A stretch of DNA of 64,000 nucleotides from Margaritifera margaritifera (GCA_029931535.1 JAQPZY010000698.1:62001-126000), one strand, 5' to 3'. Positions 34,901 through 40,622 are shown, counted from the first letter of the stretch. Made by a program: numbers and translations. The notes: generated by a model from the letters alone, not told the origin.

Positions 34901-36716
34901 TAAAACAAAAACCTTTTCAGCACGATTAAGTGCAACCACTTGAGGTAGACAGATGAAATTTGGCATTCATGTTGTATACATTAAGTAGCTGATTCAGTTT
35001 TATCGACTAACAACTGTGTTGGGGGCTTATATGTTTTACAAACAACCTGTAAAAAGTTAACCTTACATCTTACCAATACTTGTATAACCCTAATGTAGCT
35101 GATGAACATACCATTTCTTTCTTTTTTTTTGCATCCTTTCACCATGTATCTCTTTTATTGTTACCTCCCACCCCCATATCTAAGCTTACCTTAGATCTTA
35201 CCAATACATGTATAACTGTAATGTAGTTTGTGAACATACCCTTTCTTCTTGCATCCTTTCACAATGTATCTCTTTTATTGTTACCTCCCACCCCCATATC
35301 TAAGCTTACCTTAGATCTTATCAATACATGTGTAACTGTAATGTAGTTTGTGAACATACCCTTTCTTCTTGCATCCTTTCACAATGTATCTCTTTTATTG
35401 TTACCTCCCACCCCCATATCTAAGCTTACCTTAGATCTTACCAATACATGTATAACTGTAATGTGGTTAACGAACATGCCCTTTCTTCTTGCATCCTTTC
35501 ACAATGTATTTTTTTTATTGTTATGACCAGCCCCTAAAGATTGTATACTTATTGTCACACTATACACAGCAGTAAACTTTTGGTTTATGTGACTTCTTGG
35601 TCATTACACCATGTATTTTGGCCATATCACTTCAAATGAGCATAGCAGAAACTATACATTGTAATTAATTTTAACTAATAGGAGTACCTAGATTACACTA
35701 TTGTAATTACAAATAGGTAAAAAAAATATTTAATCACCTGCCACTTAAACAAGCAATTTATTTTTTGTTTGTTTCTAAAACTTCCAGAAAATTACAAATT
35801 TGAAAACATTTGAAAACAAGTTTGACAACCCTATACATGTACATGAGAGCATATGCACAGATTTCTTCACACCATAGTGTTCATTTATTCAAACCACAGC
35901 GGTCCGTGATGTTATGGATGAGTAACCTCAACTTTACGACATTTTTAGGGGATAATTCAAAACAAAATCTTGATCTTTTGGACTTAGTCAATTTTGGGTA
36001 AAGTTTTGAAAACTTAAAAAAAAAAAACATTACTTGTTCTAGTGGCAGTTGTTTAACTAGTACCTATTTGTAATTATAATACTGTAATCTAGGTACTCCT
36101 ATCAGTTATAATTAATTACAATGTATAGTTTCTGCTATGATCATTGGAAATCATATGGCCAAAATACACAGTGTAATGACCAAAAAGAGCAGATAAACCT
36201 TAGTGAAATTCTTTATACTTTTCAATATGAATCAAATAATATTGAGACTGTGCATCGTTTTATGTGCCAGAGCATGAGGGAAGAGTTTGCATACAGTAAA
36301 CTGTGAATTATCATTGTTGTATGATCATTACTCAGTGTACAGATTATGTACCAAAGACGTACAAAAAGCTTCTAAACACGAAAAAAATGGTCTACCCAAT
36401 CAGCATGTGAAATTCTGATGTTAAAATTCAGCTGACAGTTTAAAAGCGCATGAAACCTCGATGGAACCAGACTGACCATGTAAGAATCTAGCTTAATATT
36501 AAGACAAATTAAGTATTTTTGGAAACAAAATATTGAATAATTGGATTGTTAGTTGTCTTAAAAAGGCTGAACATTTTTCTGGTCAGAATAAAATTATTTT
36601 TTCAGTCTCTCAACTTTTACCAGTGCAAAGATCTGTCAGTTCTACTTCTACAAATGTAATTTTTCTTTAATATTTTTTTCCAGAAGGAAGACAGTGACAA
36701 AAAGAGACGCAACTGA
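1796..36716 (+). CDS. TMBIM6: Bax inhibitor-1 (TMBIM6), 8 coding exons, 5' end outside window
   Basis: Bax inhibitor-1 is an ER multi-pass membrane protein of the TMBIM (UPF0005) family that leaks Ca2+ and suppresses ER-stress and Bax-driven cell death. Join 1796-1904, 9185-9305, 12369-12417, 19510-19607, 27019-27098, 28944-29044, 31969-32038 and 36684-36716 gives 661 nt: one base completing an upstream codon, then 219 residues and TGA. All seven introns are GT-AG and phases agree (0,1,2,1,0,2,0). Hallmarks seen are HLKRVY and AAAAGAY in the first membrane segment, [28 protein letters not shown] and a basic tail ending KKRRN. Six hydrophobic segments plus a C-terminal semi-hydrophobic segment match the family. 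The Asp of YDTQ (residue 169 of the visible part) and of LFLDF (194) are 25 apart, as are the Ca2+/pH-sensing Asp pair known in human BI-1. Human BI-1 has 237 residues, so about 15-20 N-terminal residues are missing, encoded upstream. No disabling mutation is seen. Confidence 0.97.
2814..3030. mobile_element. Double-hairpin MITE, copy 1 (TA-flanked)
   Basis: It begins CTGTATATACTCGCATATAA and ends with the inverted match CGCAAGTATAGACGG, flanked on both sides by TA (2812-2813, 3031-3032), a Tc1/mariner-like duplication. Inside are two consecutive long palindromes built on CATAGA(C/T)CC(T/A)GATCTGCC and centred on GCATAATGCG or its complement. Related copies are at 48474-48680 and 63769-63984. 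There is no coding capacity. Confidence 0.8.
3101..3275. repeat. Tandem repeat, 43-45 bp x 4
   Basis: Units begin near 3101, 3146, 3190 and 3233 with AAAATGGGGTGGGGGTAATG and continue through TCATGAAATCAATGCAAGGC. G-rich runs alternate with ATG-rich sequence. The array starts 70 bp after the MITE at 2814-3030. Confidence 0.85.
3646..3985. repeat. Dispersed repeat 'GGCTATTCCAGAAATGATGG', direct copy 1
   Basis: It starts AGGGCTATTCCAGAAATGAT and ends near GCATAGGGTAGCTGCTTACT. It is highly similar to 4124-4495 and inverted relative to 5042-5480. No protein is supported; short minus-strand open frames here are degenerate. Confidence 0.75.
4124..4495. repeat. Dispersed repeat 'GGCTATTCCAGAAATGATGG', direct copy 2
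   Basis: Same layout as 3646-3985, with an extra ~30-bp segment near 4325-4365. It ends GCATAGGGTAGCCGCTTACT. Confidence 0.75.
4898..4992 (+). other. 95-nt imperfect hairpin, pre-miRNA-sized
   Basis: Arms 4898-4930 and 4960-4992 pair over 33 positions. As + strand RNA there are 28 Watson-Crick pairs, two G-U pairs and three mismatches, with a 29-nt loop. It lies in a TMBIM6 intron on the sense strand. A left-arm-like copy occurs near 5873-5905 without the right arm, so it may be part of a repeat. Confidence 0.35.
5042..5480. repeat. Dispersed repeat 'GGCTATTCCAGAAATGATGG', inverted copy
   Basis: It reads as the reverse complement of the copies at 3646 and 4124: it begins near AGTAAGCGGCTACCCCATGC and ends ATTTCTGGAGTAGCCCTA. 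The middle (5200-5330) has diverged or been replaced. A further partial piece (AGATAGGCAATGCACTCTGA) lies at 5900-6000. Confidence 0.7.
6722..6905. repeat. Tandem repeat, 27 bp x ~6
   Basis: The unit is ATTATGTATTCTGCTATTAG followed by AGGAGTA. The first four copies are nearly identical and the last two diverge. Confidence 0.85.
6985..7165. repeat. Single diverged copy of the ~145-bp repeat arrayed at 16.4-18.0 kb
   Basis: It shares TTGAAAATCTTGTTGTTGCC, CATGGGGTTTTCATCAAAAG, TTTATGATGTCCAGTT and CTAAATGAAAATGATGC in the same order as each unit of the array at 16,390-18,040. It is a lone dispersed copy in another intron of the gene. Confidence 0.7.
8343..8522 (+). pseudogene. Exon-like acidic open frame inside the 1.59-kb TIR element
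   Basis: After an acceptor-like TCATTTACAG (ending 8360), a frame runs 53 codons to TGA at 8520-8522. The product is acidic and ends [18 protein letters not shown]. The composition looks like the C-terminal tail of a protein rather than random AT-rich sequence. No start codon and no upstream exon were identified. It could be the last exon of a decayed transposase or a captured host exon; I cannot assign a family. Confidence 0.3.
8818..8874. repeat. Tetranucleotide microsatellite (TATC/CATC)n
   Basis: TATC repeats with TGTC interruptions, passing into CATC repeats. Confidence 0.85.
9185..9305 (+). CDS. TMBIM6: TMBIM6 coding exon (membrane segments 2-3)
   Basis: The acceptor TTTTTTCCAG ends at 9184 and the donor GCAG|GTTAGT follows 9305. 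It encodes [18 protein letters not shown], a hydrophilic loop [10 protein letters not shown], and the start of segment 3 ([12 protein letters not shown], last Gly split). It starts 137 bp after the right end of a 1.59-kb transposon-like element. Confidence 0.95.
10546..11038. repeat. Minisatellite, 41 bp x 12
   Basis: The unit is ACAGCCTTAGACTGCTGTGT plus GCTCACATTTGCTAGAATAAT. Copies are almost identical, and a CGGCTGTG/CACTTG variant recurs twice, showing higher-order copying. It lies between coding exons at 9,185 and 12,369. Confidence 0.95.
11090..12225. repeat. Minisatellite, ~62 bp (with ~58-bp variant), ~18 copies
   Basis: Every unit carries TACATTACACATGAAATACATGCC then AAAAGCATGTAGTTGT. 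ACATGC-CAAAA-GCATGT forms a 6-bp dyad. Two linkers alternate: TATTCTTTAACAATGAGG and TAATTAATGATCAGTTAC. Confidence 0.93.
12369..12417 (+). CDS. TMBIM6: TMBIM6 coding exon (49-nt microexon-size)
   Basis: The acceptor TTTTCTTTTCAG ends at 12368 and the donor AAG|GTATTT follows 12417. It encodes [15 protein letters not shown] with both edge codons split (Gly, Ser); the MSLGP motif aligns with the VGLGP stretch of vertebrate BI-1. Minisatellite arrays lie on both sides (ending ~12,220, starting ~12,750). Confidence 0.93.
12750..13375. repeat. Minisatellite, 27 bp x ~22
   Basis: The unit is GATAATAGGCAAGTAGGTAA plus GTTGATA. Because 27 is a multiple of three it stays open on both strands (about 157 codons on + and 256 on -), which are artefacts. 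It lies between coding exons at 12,369 and 19,510. Confidence 0.95.
13380..14320. other. Intronic sequence, no recognisable feature
   Basis: Single-copy-looking AT-rich intron. I see no exon-like frame, RNA gene or clear repeat. A 63-codon + strand frame at 14038-14229 has no recognisable features. Confidence 0.5.
14430..14610. repeat. Dispersed element segment, paralogous to 31,100-31,270
   Basis: It shares TGAATGG(A/G)AGATTCCATAT, ACTTCAGAT, AAAATATGTGGAATGAAA and CATCAAACCCA(C/T)-type words in order with 31,100-31,270, leading into the 33-bp array. Confidence 0.7.
14590..15360. repeat. Minisatellite, 33 bp x ~23
   Basis: The unit is AATAGAGAACAAATCACAAA plus GAGTGGCATACCT, with CATAGAG/AATAGAG and GTGGTATA/GTGGCATA variants in patterned alternation and one deleted unit near 15,270. 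A single-unit relative sits in the paralogous element at ~31,231-31,265. Frames of 155 codons (-) and 71 codons (+) are by-products of a unit divisible by three. Confidence 0.95.
15360..15515. repeat. Dispersed element segment ending GCTGTTAAAC
   Basis: It shares TTGGAAGGGTTTAT(T/C)TTCCT, TTTTAGAA(C/T)TTA, CACCATATA(A/G)CC and GTGCTG...TTAAA with 30,297-30,440 and 31,480-31,555, and in reverse with 7190-7230. Confidence 0.65.
15590..15960. repeat. Degenerate dispersed repeat, ~65-bp units (ACCAAATTTGACAAAAAG)
   Basis: Units share AACAGAATTTAACCAAATTT and (A/G)TATCCTGGA(T/A)TAAAGGTC. The last part (15,795-15,960) is paralogous to 18,560-18,850. Confidence 0.7.
16390..18040. repeat. Degenerate tandem array, ~145 bp x ~11
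   Basis: Units repeat every 134-148 bp (one at ~190) with CATGGGGTTTTCACTAAAAG, ACTTCTTATGATGTCTAGTT, GGTCCTAAATGAAAATGGTG and CATCTTGAAAATCTTGTTAT. Divergence is high, so the array is old. It is interrupted by a SINE at 17082-17278. Short frames within it are not genes. Confidence 0.9.
17082..17278 (+). mobile_element. tRNA-derived SINE inserted in the ~145-bp array
   Basis: Box A-like CCAAGTGGTCTAATGCGCTC and B-box-like GGTTAGAGTCTC are followed by AGAAAGCTTGCCAGTAGCTT. It is flanked by the 9-bp target duplication CTGAATGGA (17073-17081 and 17279-17287). The boxes are mutated, so it is an inactive copy. Confidence 0.85.
18560..18850. repeat. Dispersed repeat copy, paralogous to 15,795-15,960
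   Basis: It shares CACCAAAAAGCATCCAGGCAT, GCCTTTCAATATTGGACAAAT and GGTCAACTG...TGCCAG-like words with the earlier copy. An 89-codon frame (18558-18827) crosses it, but the paralogue has a length change that breaks that frame, so coding is not supported. Confidence 0.6.
19215..19375. repeat. Minisatellite, ~19 bp x ~8
   Basis: The unit is GCCAGGCCTTGTCTTGAA with A/T variants. It ends ~130 bp before the exon at 19,510. Confidence 0.9.
19510..19607 (+). CDS. TMBIM6: TMBIM6 coding exon (membrane segment 4)
   Basis: The acceptor TTTCCTCAG ends at 19509 and the donor GGAG|GTATGT follows 19607. It encodes [20 protein letters not shown] then [13 protein letters not shown], the fourth membrane segment and the conserved ALYS/A-R motif. 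A 29-bp minisatellite begins only about 10-15 nt after the donor, and an ~19-bp array ends ~130 nt before the acceptor. Confidence 0.95.
19619..19770. repeat. Minisatellite, 29 bp x 5
   Basis: The unit is ATTGTATCTTCCTTAATTAT plus GTAACACTT, near-identical copies. It begins about 10 nt after the donor of the exon ending at 19,607. Confidence 0.93.
20044..21158. mobile_element. 1.1-kb element with ACAGTCAAACC inverted ends
   Basis: The left end ACAGTCAAACCTTGTCCCAA and the right end, reversed (ACAGTCAAACCTGTCAATAG), form an imperfect terminal inverted repeat, followed by ACC-rich sequence on both sides (GACCACC / AACCACC). An 11-copy minisatellite (20,535-21,005) has expanded inside it. No transposase is present. 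No clear target duplication was found. Confidence 0.6.
20535..21005. repeat. Minisatellite, 43 bp x ~11
   Basis: The unit is CAGTATACAAATTCAGCCCA plus TTTCATTAGGTTCAGGGGTCATT, with ATTAGG/ATGAGG variants. It is nested in the 20,044-21,158 element. Confidence 0.95.
21335..22000. repeat. Minisatellite, ~43 bp x ~15
   Basis: The unit is GCCTTAGCCATATGTGTTCA plus TTTGACTGACAGTATATAATATA. The left copies (TAAAATAAA, ATCTTTGTT) are older and longer, and the central copies are homogenised. Confidence 0.93.
22078..22160. repeat. Tandem duplication, ~40 bp x 2
   Basis: GACTGTATAAGT(A/C)ATGTATTA then GACTGGTCACTTATAGG(T/C)TG occurs twice in a row. Confidence 0.8.
22160..22540. other. Intronic sequence, no feature seen
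   Basis: AT-rich, apparently single-copy sequence between two arrays; no exon or RNA gene recognised. Confidence 0.5.
22545..23085. repeat. Minisatellite, ~46 bp x ~12, degenerate
   Basis: The unit is ACACAGTCTTGTTTGTTATT plus GAGAACCACTAGTACACTATTATGAC; several copies have lost ~20 bp. Confidence 0.9.
23160..23868. repeat. Minisatellite, 42 bp x ~17
   Basis: The unit is GGAAGAAATACTGAAGACAT plus ACAGAGGGAGTATTGTACTCTA, with GGGAG/GAGAG, TTGTAC/TTTTAC and GGAAG/AAAAG variants. It yields a spurious 231-codon minus-strand frame because 42 is divisible by three. Confidence 0.95.
23870..26640. other. Intron stretch with few marks
   Basis: Mostly unassigned AT-rich sequence. Seen are a two-copy GGATGGATGGAAGACATGAA repeat (~24,405-24,475), a perfect 16-bp-arm hairpin (25812-25868), short GTAGAAAAATATC repeats (~25,990-26,060) and a ~32-base A run (~26,293-26,324). 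An 85-codon frame at 24733-24990 is not recognisable as a gene. Confidence 0.5.
25812..25868. other. Perfect 16-bp hairpin in an intron
   Basis: GTTGAATAATTTCTAC (25812-25827) pairs exactly with GTAGAAATTATTCAAC (25853-25868) around a 25-nt loop. The outer flanks (TTTATTTAATTAAA / AAGTTTAATAAATTT) extend the stem imperfectly. Confidence 0.5.
26665..26945. repeat. Minisatellite, 45 bp x 6
   Basis: The unit is CTAAAACTCCACAACACAGT plus GTAGCTTGTGCCTGACTCCACCAGT, nearly identical copies. It ends about 73 bp before the exon at 27,019. The 90-codon minus-strand frame is a by-product. Confidence 0.95.
27019..27098 (+). CDS. TMBIM6: TMBIM6 coding exon (membrane segment 5)
   Basis: The acceptor GTCTTTTCAG ends at 27018 and the donor GAT|GTAAGT follows 27098. 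It encodes [19 protein letters not shown] then GSKLLYD, matching the family's LMSALSLL...NVFFGS region. A six-copy 45-bp array ends about 73 nt before the acceptor. Confidence 0.95.
27099..28943. other. TMBIM6 intron with little structure
   Basis: It contains (AAT)n at ~27,328 and a four-copy ~23-bp repeat (AATGTATATGATTGATTTTT) at ~28,290-28,385. No exon-like or RNA-like signal is seen elsewhere. Confidence 0.5.
28944..29044 (+). CDS. TMBIM6: TMBIM6 coding exon (membrane segment 6, YDTQ motif)
   Basis: The acceptor ATTTTTTCTAG ends at 28943 and the donor CTG|GTAAGA follows 29044. It encodes [19 protein letters not shown], then [14 protein letters not shown] and a split Trp. [10 protein letters not shown] is the most diagnostic TMBIM6 motif, and its Asp is one of the two pH/Ca2+-sensing acidic residues known in the family. 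Confidence 0.97.
29185..29248. repeat. Dinucleotide microsatellite (CT)n
   Basis: About 31 uninterrupted CT repeats; the flanking frames of Leu-Ser or Arg-Glu repeats are artefacts. Confidence 0.97.
29751..29987 (+). mobile_element. tRNA-derived SINE, copy 2
   Basis: Box A GGTGGCCGAGTGATCTAAGG and box B GGGTTCGAGTCTCGG are close to pol III consensus. The body contains AGAAAGCTTGCCAGTAGCTTC and ends CTGAAAAATGGCATTAAACA. Flanks repeat CTGTCTTGTTGATATTC...CTTGTTG (29724-29750 and 29988-30014), a long target duplication. Confidence 0.88.
30038..30295 (+). mobile_element. tRNA-derived SINE, copy 3
   Basis: Box A GGTGGCTGAGTGGTCTAAGG and box B GGGTTTGAGTCTCGG are followed by the same body and tail as copy 2. 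It is flanked by the 11-bp duplication ACATTTGGAAG (30027-30037 and 30296-30306). It is inserted at the start of a dispersed element also seen at ~15,390. Confidence 0.88.
30297..30440. repeat. Dispersed element segment ending GCTGTTAAAC
   Basis: Same family as 15360-15515: TTGGAAGGGTTTATCTTCCT, TTTTAGAATTTACTTTTA, GTAGCCACTGTTGTGCTGAG and TGCTGTTAAACATTAC. Confidence 0.65.
30800..30935. repeat. Tandem repeat, 49 bp x ~2.7
   Basis: The unit is GGAATTGTGTACTTTTACCT plus GTCGGAACATGTGCACATAATAAACAGCT. Confidence 0.85.
31027..31555. repeat. Dispersed element with single-unit precursor of the 33-bp array
   Basis: It is the paralogue of 14,430-15,515. At 31,231-31,265 it carries one GAGAGTGGCATCCCTCGTATAGAG-like unit where the other copy has ~23 units. 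It ends with CACCATATAGCCATTATTAT and GCCATTAAATGC. Confidence 0.65.
31930..31966. repeat. (TTA)n microsatellite abutting a splice acceptor
   Basis: About 12 TTA units run directly into ACAG at 31965-31968, replacing the normal pyrimidine tract of the acceptor for the exon at 31,969. Confidence 0.95.
31969..32038 (+). CDS. TMBIM6: TMBIM6 coding exon (C-terminal half-helix)
   Basis: It encodes [20 protein letters not shown] then ASK, the re-entrant C-terminal segment with the second conserved Asp. The donor AAG|GTAACA follows 32038. The acceptor is unusual: bases 31930-31966 before the CAG are a TTA trinucleotide repeat rather than a normal pyrimidine tract. Confidence 0.95.
32130..32715. repeat. 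Minisatellite, 37 bp x ~15
   Basis: The unit is AGTAGCAACAAGGGAGATAT plus TATTTATTACACATTGC. Right-hand copies change to AAAAAAGGGAG/AGAAAGGGAG and several are shortened. It begins ~100 bp after the donor at 32,038. Confidence 0.93.
33000..34200. repeat. Degenerate dispersed/tandem repeat, ~130-bp units x ~8
   Basis: Recurring words are ACCAAACTTTGTGGATGG, CTTGGGGTAAGGAAGAAGCC, AAAGGTCAAGGTCACTGTGA and CTGAAAGAA...GTTTCTGCACAATAAC. Divergence is high, as for the array at 16.4-18.0 kb. Confidence 0.85.
34300..34845. repeat. Minisatellite, 43 bp x ~13
   Basis: The unit is TTGTAGGCATATTTTTATTC plus ATATGTAAATGACCCGATTACAT, with ATACG/ATATG and CCGATT/CCCATT variants in patterned order. Confidence 0.95.
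35050..35527. repeat. Tandem repeat, ~121 bp x 4
   Basis: Each unit contains TTACCTTAGATCTTACCAAT, ATGTATAACTGTAATGTAG, CTTGCATCCTTTCACAATGT and TTACCTCCCACCCCCATATC. The central copies are nearly identical and the outer ones diverged. Confidence 0.92.
35575..36205. repeat. Long inverted repeat (arms ~200 bp) in the last TMBIM6 intron
   Basis: 35,575-35,790 matches the reverse complement of 36,010-36,205. Shared words are GTAATTAATT, GGAGTACCTAGATTACA, AACTATACATTGTAATTAAT and TTTTGGCCATAT. The ~220-bp centre shows no gene. In the intron RNA this would fold into a long double-stranded stem. Confidence 0.75.
36684..36716 (+). CDS. TMBIM6: TMBIM6 last coding exon, charged C-tail and stop
   Basis: The acceptor ATTTTTTTCCAG ends at 36683. 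It encodes [10 protein letters not shown] then TGA at 36714-36716. A short lysine/arginine-rich cytosolic tail is typical of BI-1 (the human tail is also Lys-rich) and has been linked to pH-dependent channel activity in the family. Confidence 0.93.
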   Translation, partial: KEDSDKKRRN

Positions 36717-37319
36717 TTTGATTCACCTAAGAAAGGAATGCAGCTTAGTTGTTTCACCGAAGGAAGAGCTGCAACTGAGATGTTTCCTTGATTTTTCTGC
36801 CTGTTGATGATTTAAACAACAAAACTGTAATTCTGTGACGTTCATTTATGCAGAGCTCTCAGTAGGACATTAAAAGTGGAAGTCCAGAGTTGCAGTTCTA
36901 CTGCAGCTGAGATTGTACCAGAAACAGTGAAAGCATTTGTCAGATTTTAAAAATCAATAATGTCTAGGACCAATAGTTTCAGGTTCTGGAAGCAGGAGTG
37001 CTAACTACAGAGAGTTCTGCTGTTTATATTCCGAATTTTGTAAACATATCCTTACTGTACTTTTTATAAATCTTGATCACTGTCTGAATGTGTAGAAATC
37101 TTTTATCATCGGATCAATCTATAATAGTAGTGGGGTTGAGGTTGCTTTTTTTGGAGAAATTAGAAGTGTCATTATTTAAATAATTATTTTAGAGGATTAC
37201 ATTTTTTTGCTGAAACTTAAGTACAAGCCACAATAATGGAATTAGGAAATAAGTATGTAGATAAATGTAGTTTTGGCTAGATTGCAAATCAGTTCCAGGT
37301 TCTGGATTGATGATGTCTG

Positions 37320-37755
37320 TCAATCAATCTGTCTGTCTGTCTGGCATCAACACTTGCATTAAGGTTTGCATTTAGGTCATTTTCTCAAATACTATTATGG
37401 TCACTTAAGTTGGTGTTTATATGTTTAAGTTAGAGTACTACATCTTTTAGTGAAAAATAGGTTGTTGTGACCTATGTTTCATACTCCATTGATTTTGATT
37501 GACCTTCTTGCATTCAGCTTTTTTTCTCAAGCACTGTTGCCCAAATAGTGATGTAATTTGGTATGTAATAGCATTAGGAGCACTACAGCCATCAGTGAAA
37601 ATTAGGTCACTGTGACATATCTCATGGTTCAGTGATTGGTGCTTACCTTTGGGTTGAGCTAAGTTTTTCTTGGTTGGGGTTCGCAATTAGGTCATTTTCT
37701 CAGACACTGTTACTGGTCGAGTCACATAAGTTGGTATTTAGATGCATCAATCCAT
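37320..37755. repeat. Degenerate ~170-bp repeats inside the 3'UTR
   Basis: TTAGGTCATTTTCTCA(A/G)A(T/C)AC, CACATAAGTTGGTATTTA, TTAGGTCACTGTGACATAT and similar words recur about three times. A related two-copy ~165-bp repeat (GGCATTTAGCTCAG...CATGAAA) is at 38,985-39,250. Confidence 0.6.
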
Positions 37756-38569
37756 GATTCAAAGGAACCAACAAATCTATAAAGACTGGTTCCCCAGTAA
37801 AAAAAAATAAAGGATATTTACTTGTATCGAGTGAATAATGGAGACATTTAAATAAAATAAAAATGAATTTACAATATTCATTGTTTGCAATCTGACCATA
37901 CCAACATTGGCACCTTTTCTTACACCTGCCGTGGTGGAAGCTCAAGATGACAGTCACTTTGGTATCCGTGTGCACGTCTGTTCTAATGAAAATTCACACT
38001 TTAGATTTTTTTAGATTACACTCAGTGTTAGTATTTGTTACTGTCTAGCTAAAAGGCAGGCTCAACAAAAAAGGGATCTCTTGTCTGGTTCTTTTTTTTC
38101 TTTTCTTTTTTGTAATGAAATTATAGTGAAACTTTCCTAAAGAGGCCCCTAAACTACTACCCAGCTTTCTTTCCTGGCATTCCAAATAGTTTATTCCCAT
38201 TAGGGCCTTGTAAATAGTAGGCCTCAGCTTGGGAAAGCTTCACTGTATGTTGTTTGGTTTTTTCAAGTACTAACAAGCTTTTGTTGATTCCACTTATGGT
38301 ATTTTCTACAATTAAAGTAAACAAGTCAATTTATAAAGTAGGAGCGTTGGTTCCTCTTTTTCATTTTCCTACTATTCATATGTGTAGTAATTTATTTGTT
38401 GTGTATAATTGTGTAATGTAGCTAGCCAAAATAATTTGCCTACATGCCTGTAATATTCTCAGAGTACAGGAATGCAAGCATTGAGAAAATATTGTGTGAG
38501 ATTTGAGTAAATTGTTAGCTTTCATTTTAATTTATTTTTTTGTGTGGTCATCTATGTAAATTGATGTGA

Positions 38570-38575
38570 AATAAA
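38570..38575 (+). promoter_or_regulatory. Candidate polyadenylation signal AATAAA (proximal)
   Basis: AATAAA 1.85 kb after the TMBIM6 stop is followed by a T/G-rich stretch (TTTTGCCATGTATTTC). It suits a proximal poly(A) site, by sequence only. Another AATAAA cluster near 37,850 has a less convincing downstream element. Confidence 0.5.
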
Positions 38576-40035
38576 AACAAATTGTCCATTGAGTGAACTT
38601 TTGCCATGTATTTCAGATTATGTGCAGTAGACTCACAAAATCATAACTGAAACGATCCTTATTTAATTCCATCTTGAGGTTTACTCACATATGCAGTTTA
38701 CCTTGAAAACATTTGTAAGGTAGGGCCTTTTGGTTCAAAATATCACCTGAAAAACAATTTGAAAAATAGAGAAATTTTAAGAAGAAATATATTGCATAAA
38801 AATGTGTTATTATGTGACATGGAGTTTTTTTTGGATGAAGATTGTGAGGTGTTCTAAAATTCTCTGAGATTTTTCCTGATGTGTGAGATATCACAGGTAT
38901 ATGCTTAGCTTTCCGTCCCCATCAGGATATAGGGATTGCTTTTCTGATGGTGTTGATATTGTTGTTGTAGCTCTAATGTTATATTTTGGCAATTAGCTCA
39001 GATACTCAGTCACCATTTTATATACTGTCATGAAACTTAATCGGTGTATTCATCCTGAAGGGTAATACTCACCATGGGGCAAAAGTAGCTCACACTGACC
39101 TAATTTTTGTGCTGCAGTGATTACATGAAGTTTTGGCATTTAGCTCAGTTCTTTAGACGCTGATATGCATAGTCATGAAATGTAATGGGTGTATTTATAT
39201 TAGGAATATGAATCACCTTAATGACCTGCTGTTAAGGTCACAGTGATCTACTTTTTTTTCTCTAGTGACTATACAAGATTGTTGGATTATGCCACAGCTG
39301 AGCAGGCAAGACAGCAATCTGCGGAATTCTTGTTAAACTCTCTTGCACCTTATAGCTTTCCTAAATGTTGACTTTAATGAGATTTAACTATGGGACAAGG
39401 TATTAAATTTGAAGTGATTTAACATGGAATGTAAAAATAGGTACTTGATTATTGTAAAATATAATTTCCATCAACAGATTGTTTTTTGTTGTTTTTCGGA
39501 AGATTATATTATATGCAATTTTTGGTGTACAGAACATTGCTCATTGAAATTTTGTGTCGTGAATTGTCACAAATTTAGGTTATGGGTTTATTGTTTCAAT
39601 TCACTGAGTGCATACCCTTAGATAATTTACAGCACAGAAATATTTACATGAAAAGATTTCAACCTAAAATGTATGATGAGAAAGTTCATATTGAAGTTCC
39701 ACTGCTGTGAGAGTTACCTCCCCTGTATCAGTATATTTGACTGCATTGCCTCACTTTCTCTGAGTATTGATTCTCTTGTTCGGCAAGACAACACCAATAA
39801 AATAATAAAAATACTCTTAAAATATATTTCACTGTTTGAATTTGTCTTTATTTTCTGATTTTCTTTCTTCAAAGATTGATTTTCTCTTTTATTTTTTGGG
39901 ACTTGGTCTGTGTAAAACTAACCATGCTGGAAAAATGTGTCGGATATATAATCATACGCTGCAATTAGACGTTTTCTTATTTTCTAAATAGCTTTCACAG
40001 ATGTTTACTTATTGATTTGCTGTCAAACTCCAGAT

Positions 40036-40041
40036 AATAAA
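40036..40041 (+). promoter_or_regulatory. Candidate polyadenylation signal AATAAA (distal)
   Basis: AATAAA is followed within 15-35 nt by TTGTATCATTGTGTTTC, a good GU/U-rich downstream element. It would give a 3.3-kb 3'UTR and lies just before the minisatellites resume at 40,265. Confidence 0.45.
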
Positions 40042-40264
40042 GTATTTTTTATGTCAGATCTTGTATCATTGTGTTTCATTTATTGGTCCTTCAGTCAATT
40101 GAGGAATTTGAAATGAACAAAGTTATCCTTGAATCTTTTGTTAAATTGTTATTTTCAAGAAATTGAAAAGATACTTTCTTATATGTGTAAAACAGCCATA
40201 AGCTACATTAGAAAATATTTATTTGATTACATAATGAAAAACCATCATATATAAGATTATTGGT

Positions 40265-40622
40265 AAGTGTTTTATTCATTCATGCTTGTGGGGTTCATAT
40301 TGACATAGCTGTCCGGTATACATGTGGGGTTCATATTGACACAGCTGTCCGGTATACTTGTGGGGTTCATATTGACACAGCTGTCTTGTATACATGTGGG
40401 GTTCATATTGACACAACTGTCTTGTGTACTTGTGGGGTTCATATTGACACAGCTGTCTTGTATACTTGTGGGGTTCATATTGACACAGCTGTCTCGTATA
40501 CTTCTAGGGTTCATATTGACACAGCTGTCTTGTATGCTTGTGGGGTTCATATTGACCAGCTGTCTTGTATACTTGTGGGGTTCATATTGACACAGCTGTC
40601 TTGTATACTTTGGGTCAGATTG
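40265..40622. repeat. Minisatellite, 36 bp x 10
   Basis: The unit is TGTGGGGTTCATATTGACAC plus AGCTGTCTTGTATACT. Several frames stay open across it on both strands only because 36 is divisible by three. Confidence 0.95.

Larger units (their letters stand above)
36717..38595 (+). other. TMBIM6: TMBIM6 3' untranslated region (short form; may extend to ~40,060)
   Basis: There is no coding potential after the stop, and the stretch has no sharp minisatellite, unlike the introns. It contains degenerate ~170-bp repeats at 37,320-37,750. Cleavage could follow the AATAAA at 38570 (GT-rich stretch after it) or the AATAAA at 40036. The exact end cannot be fixed without transcripts. Confidence 0.6.
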
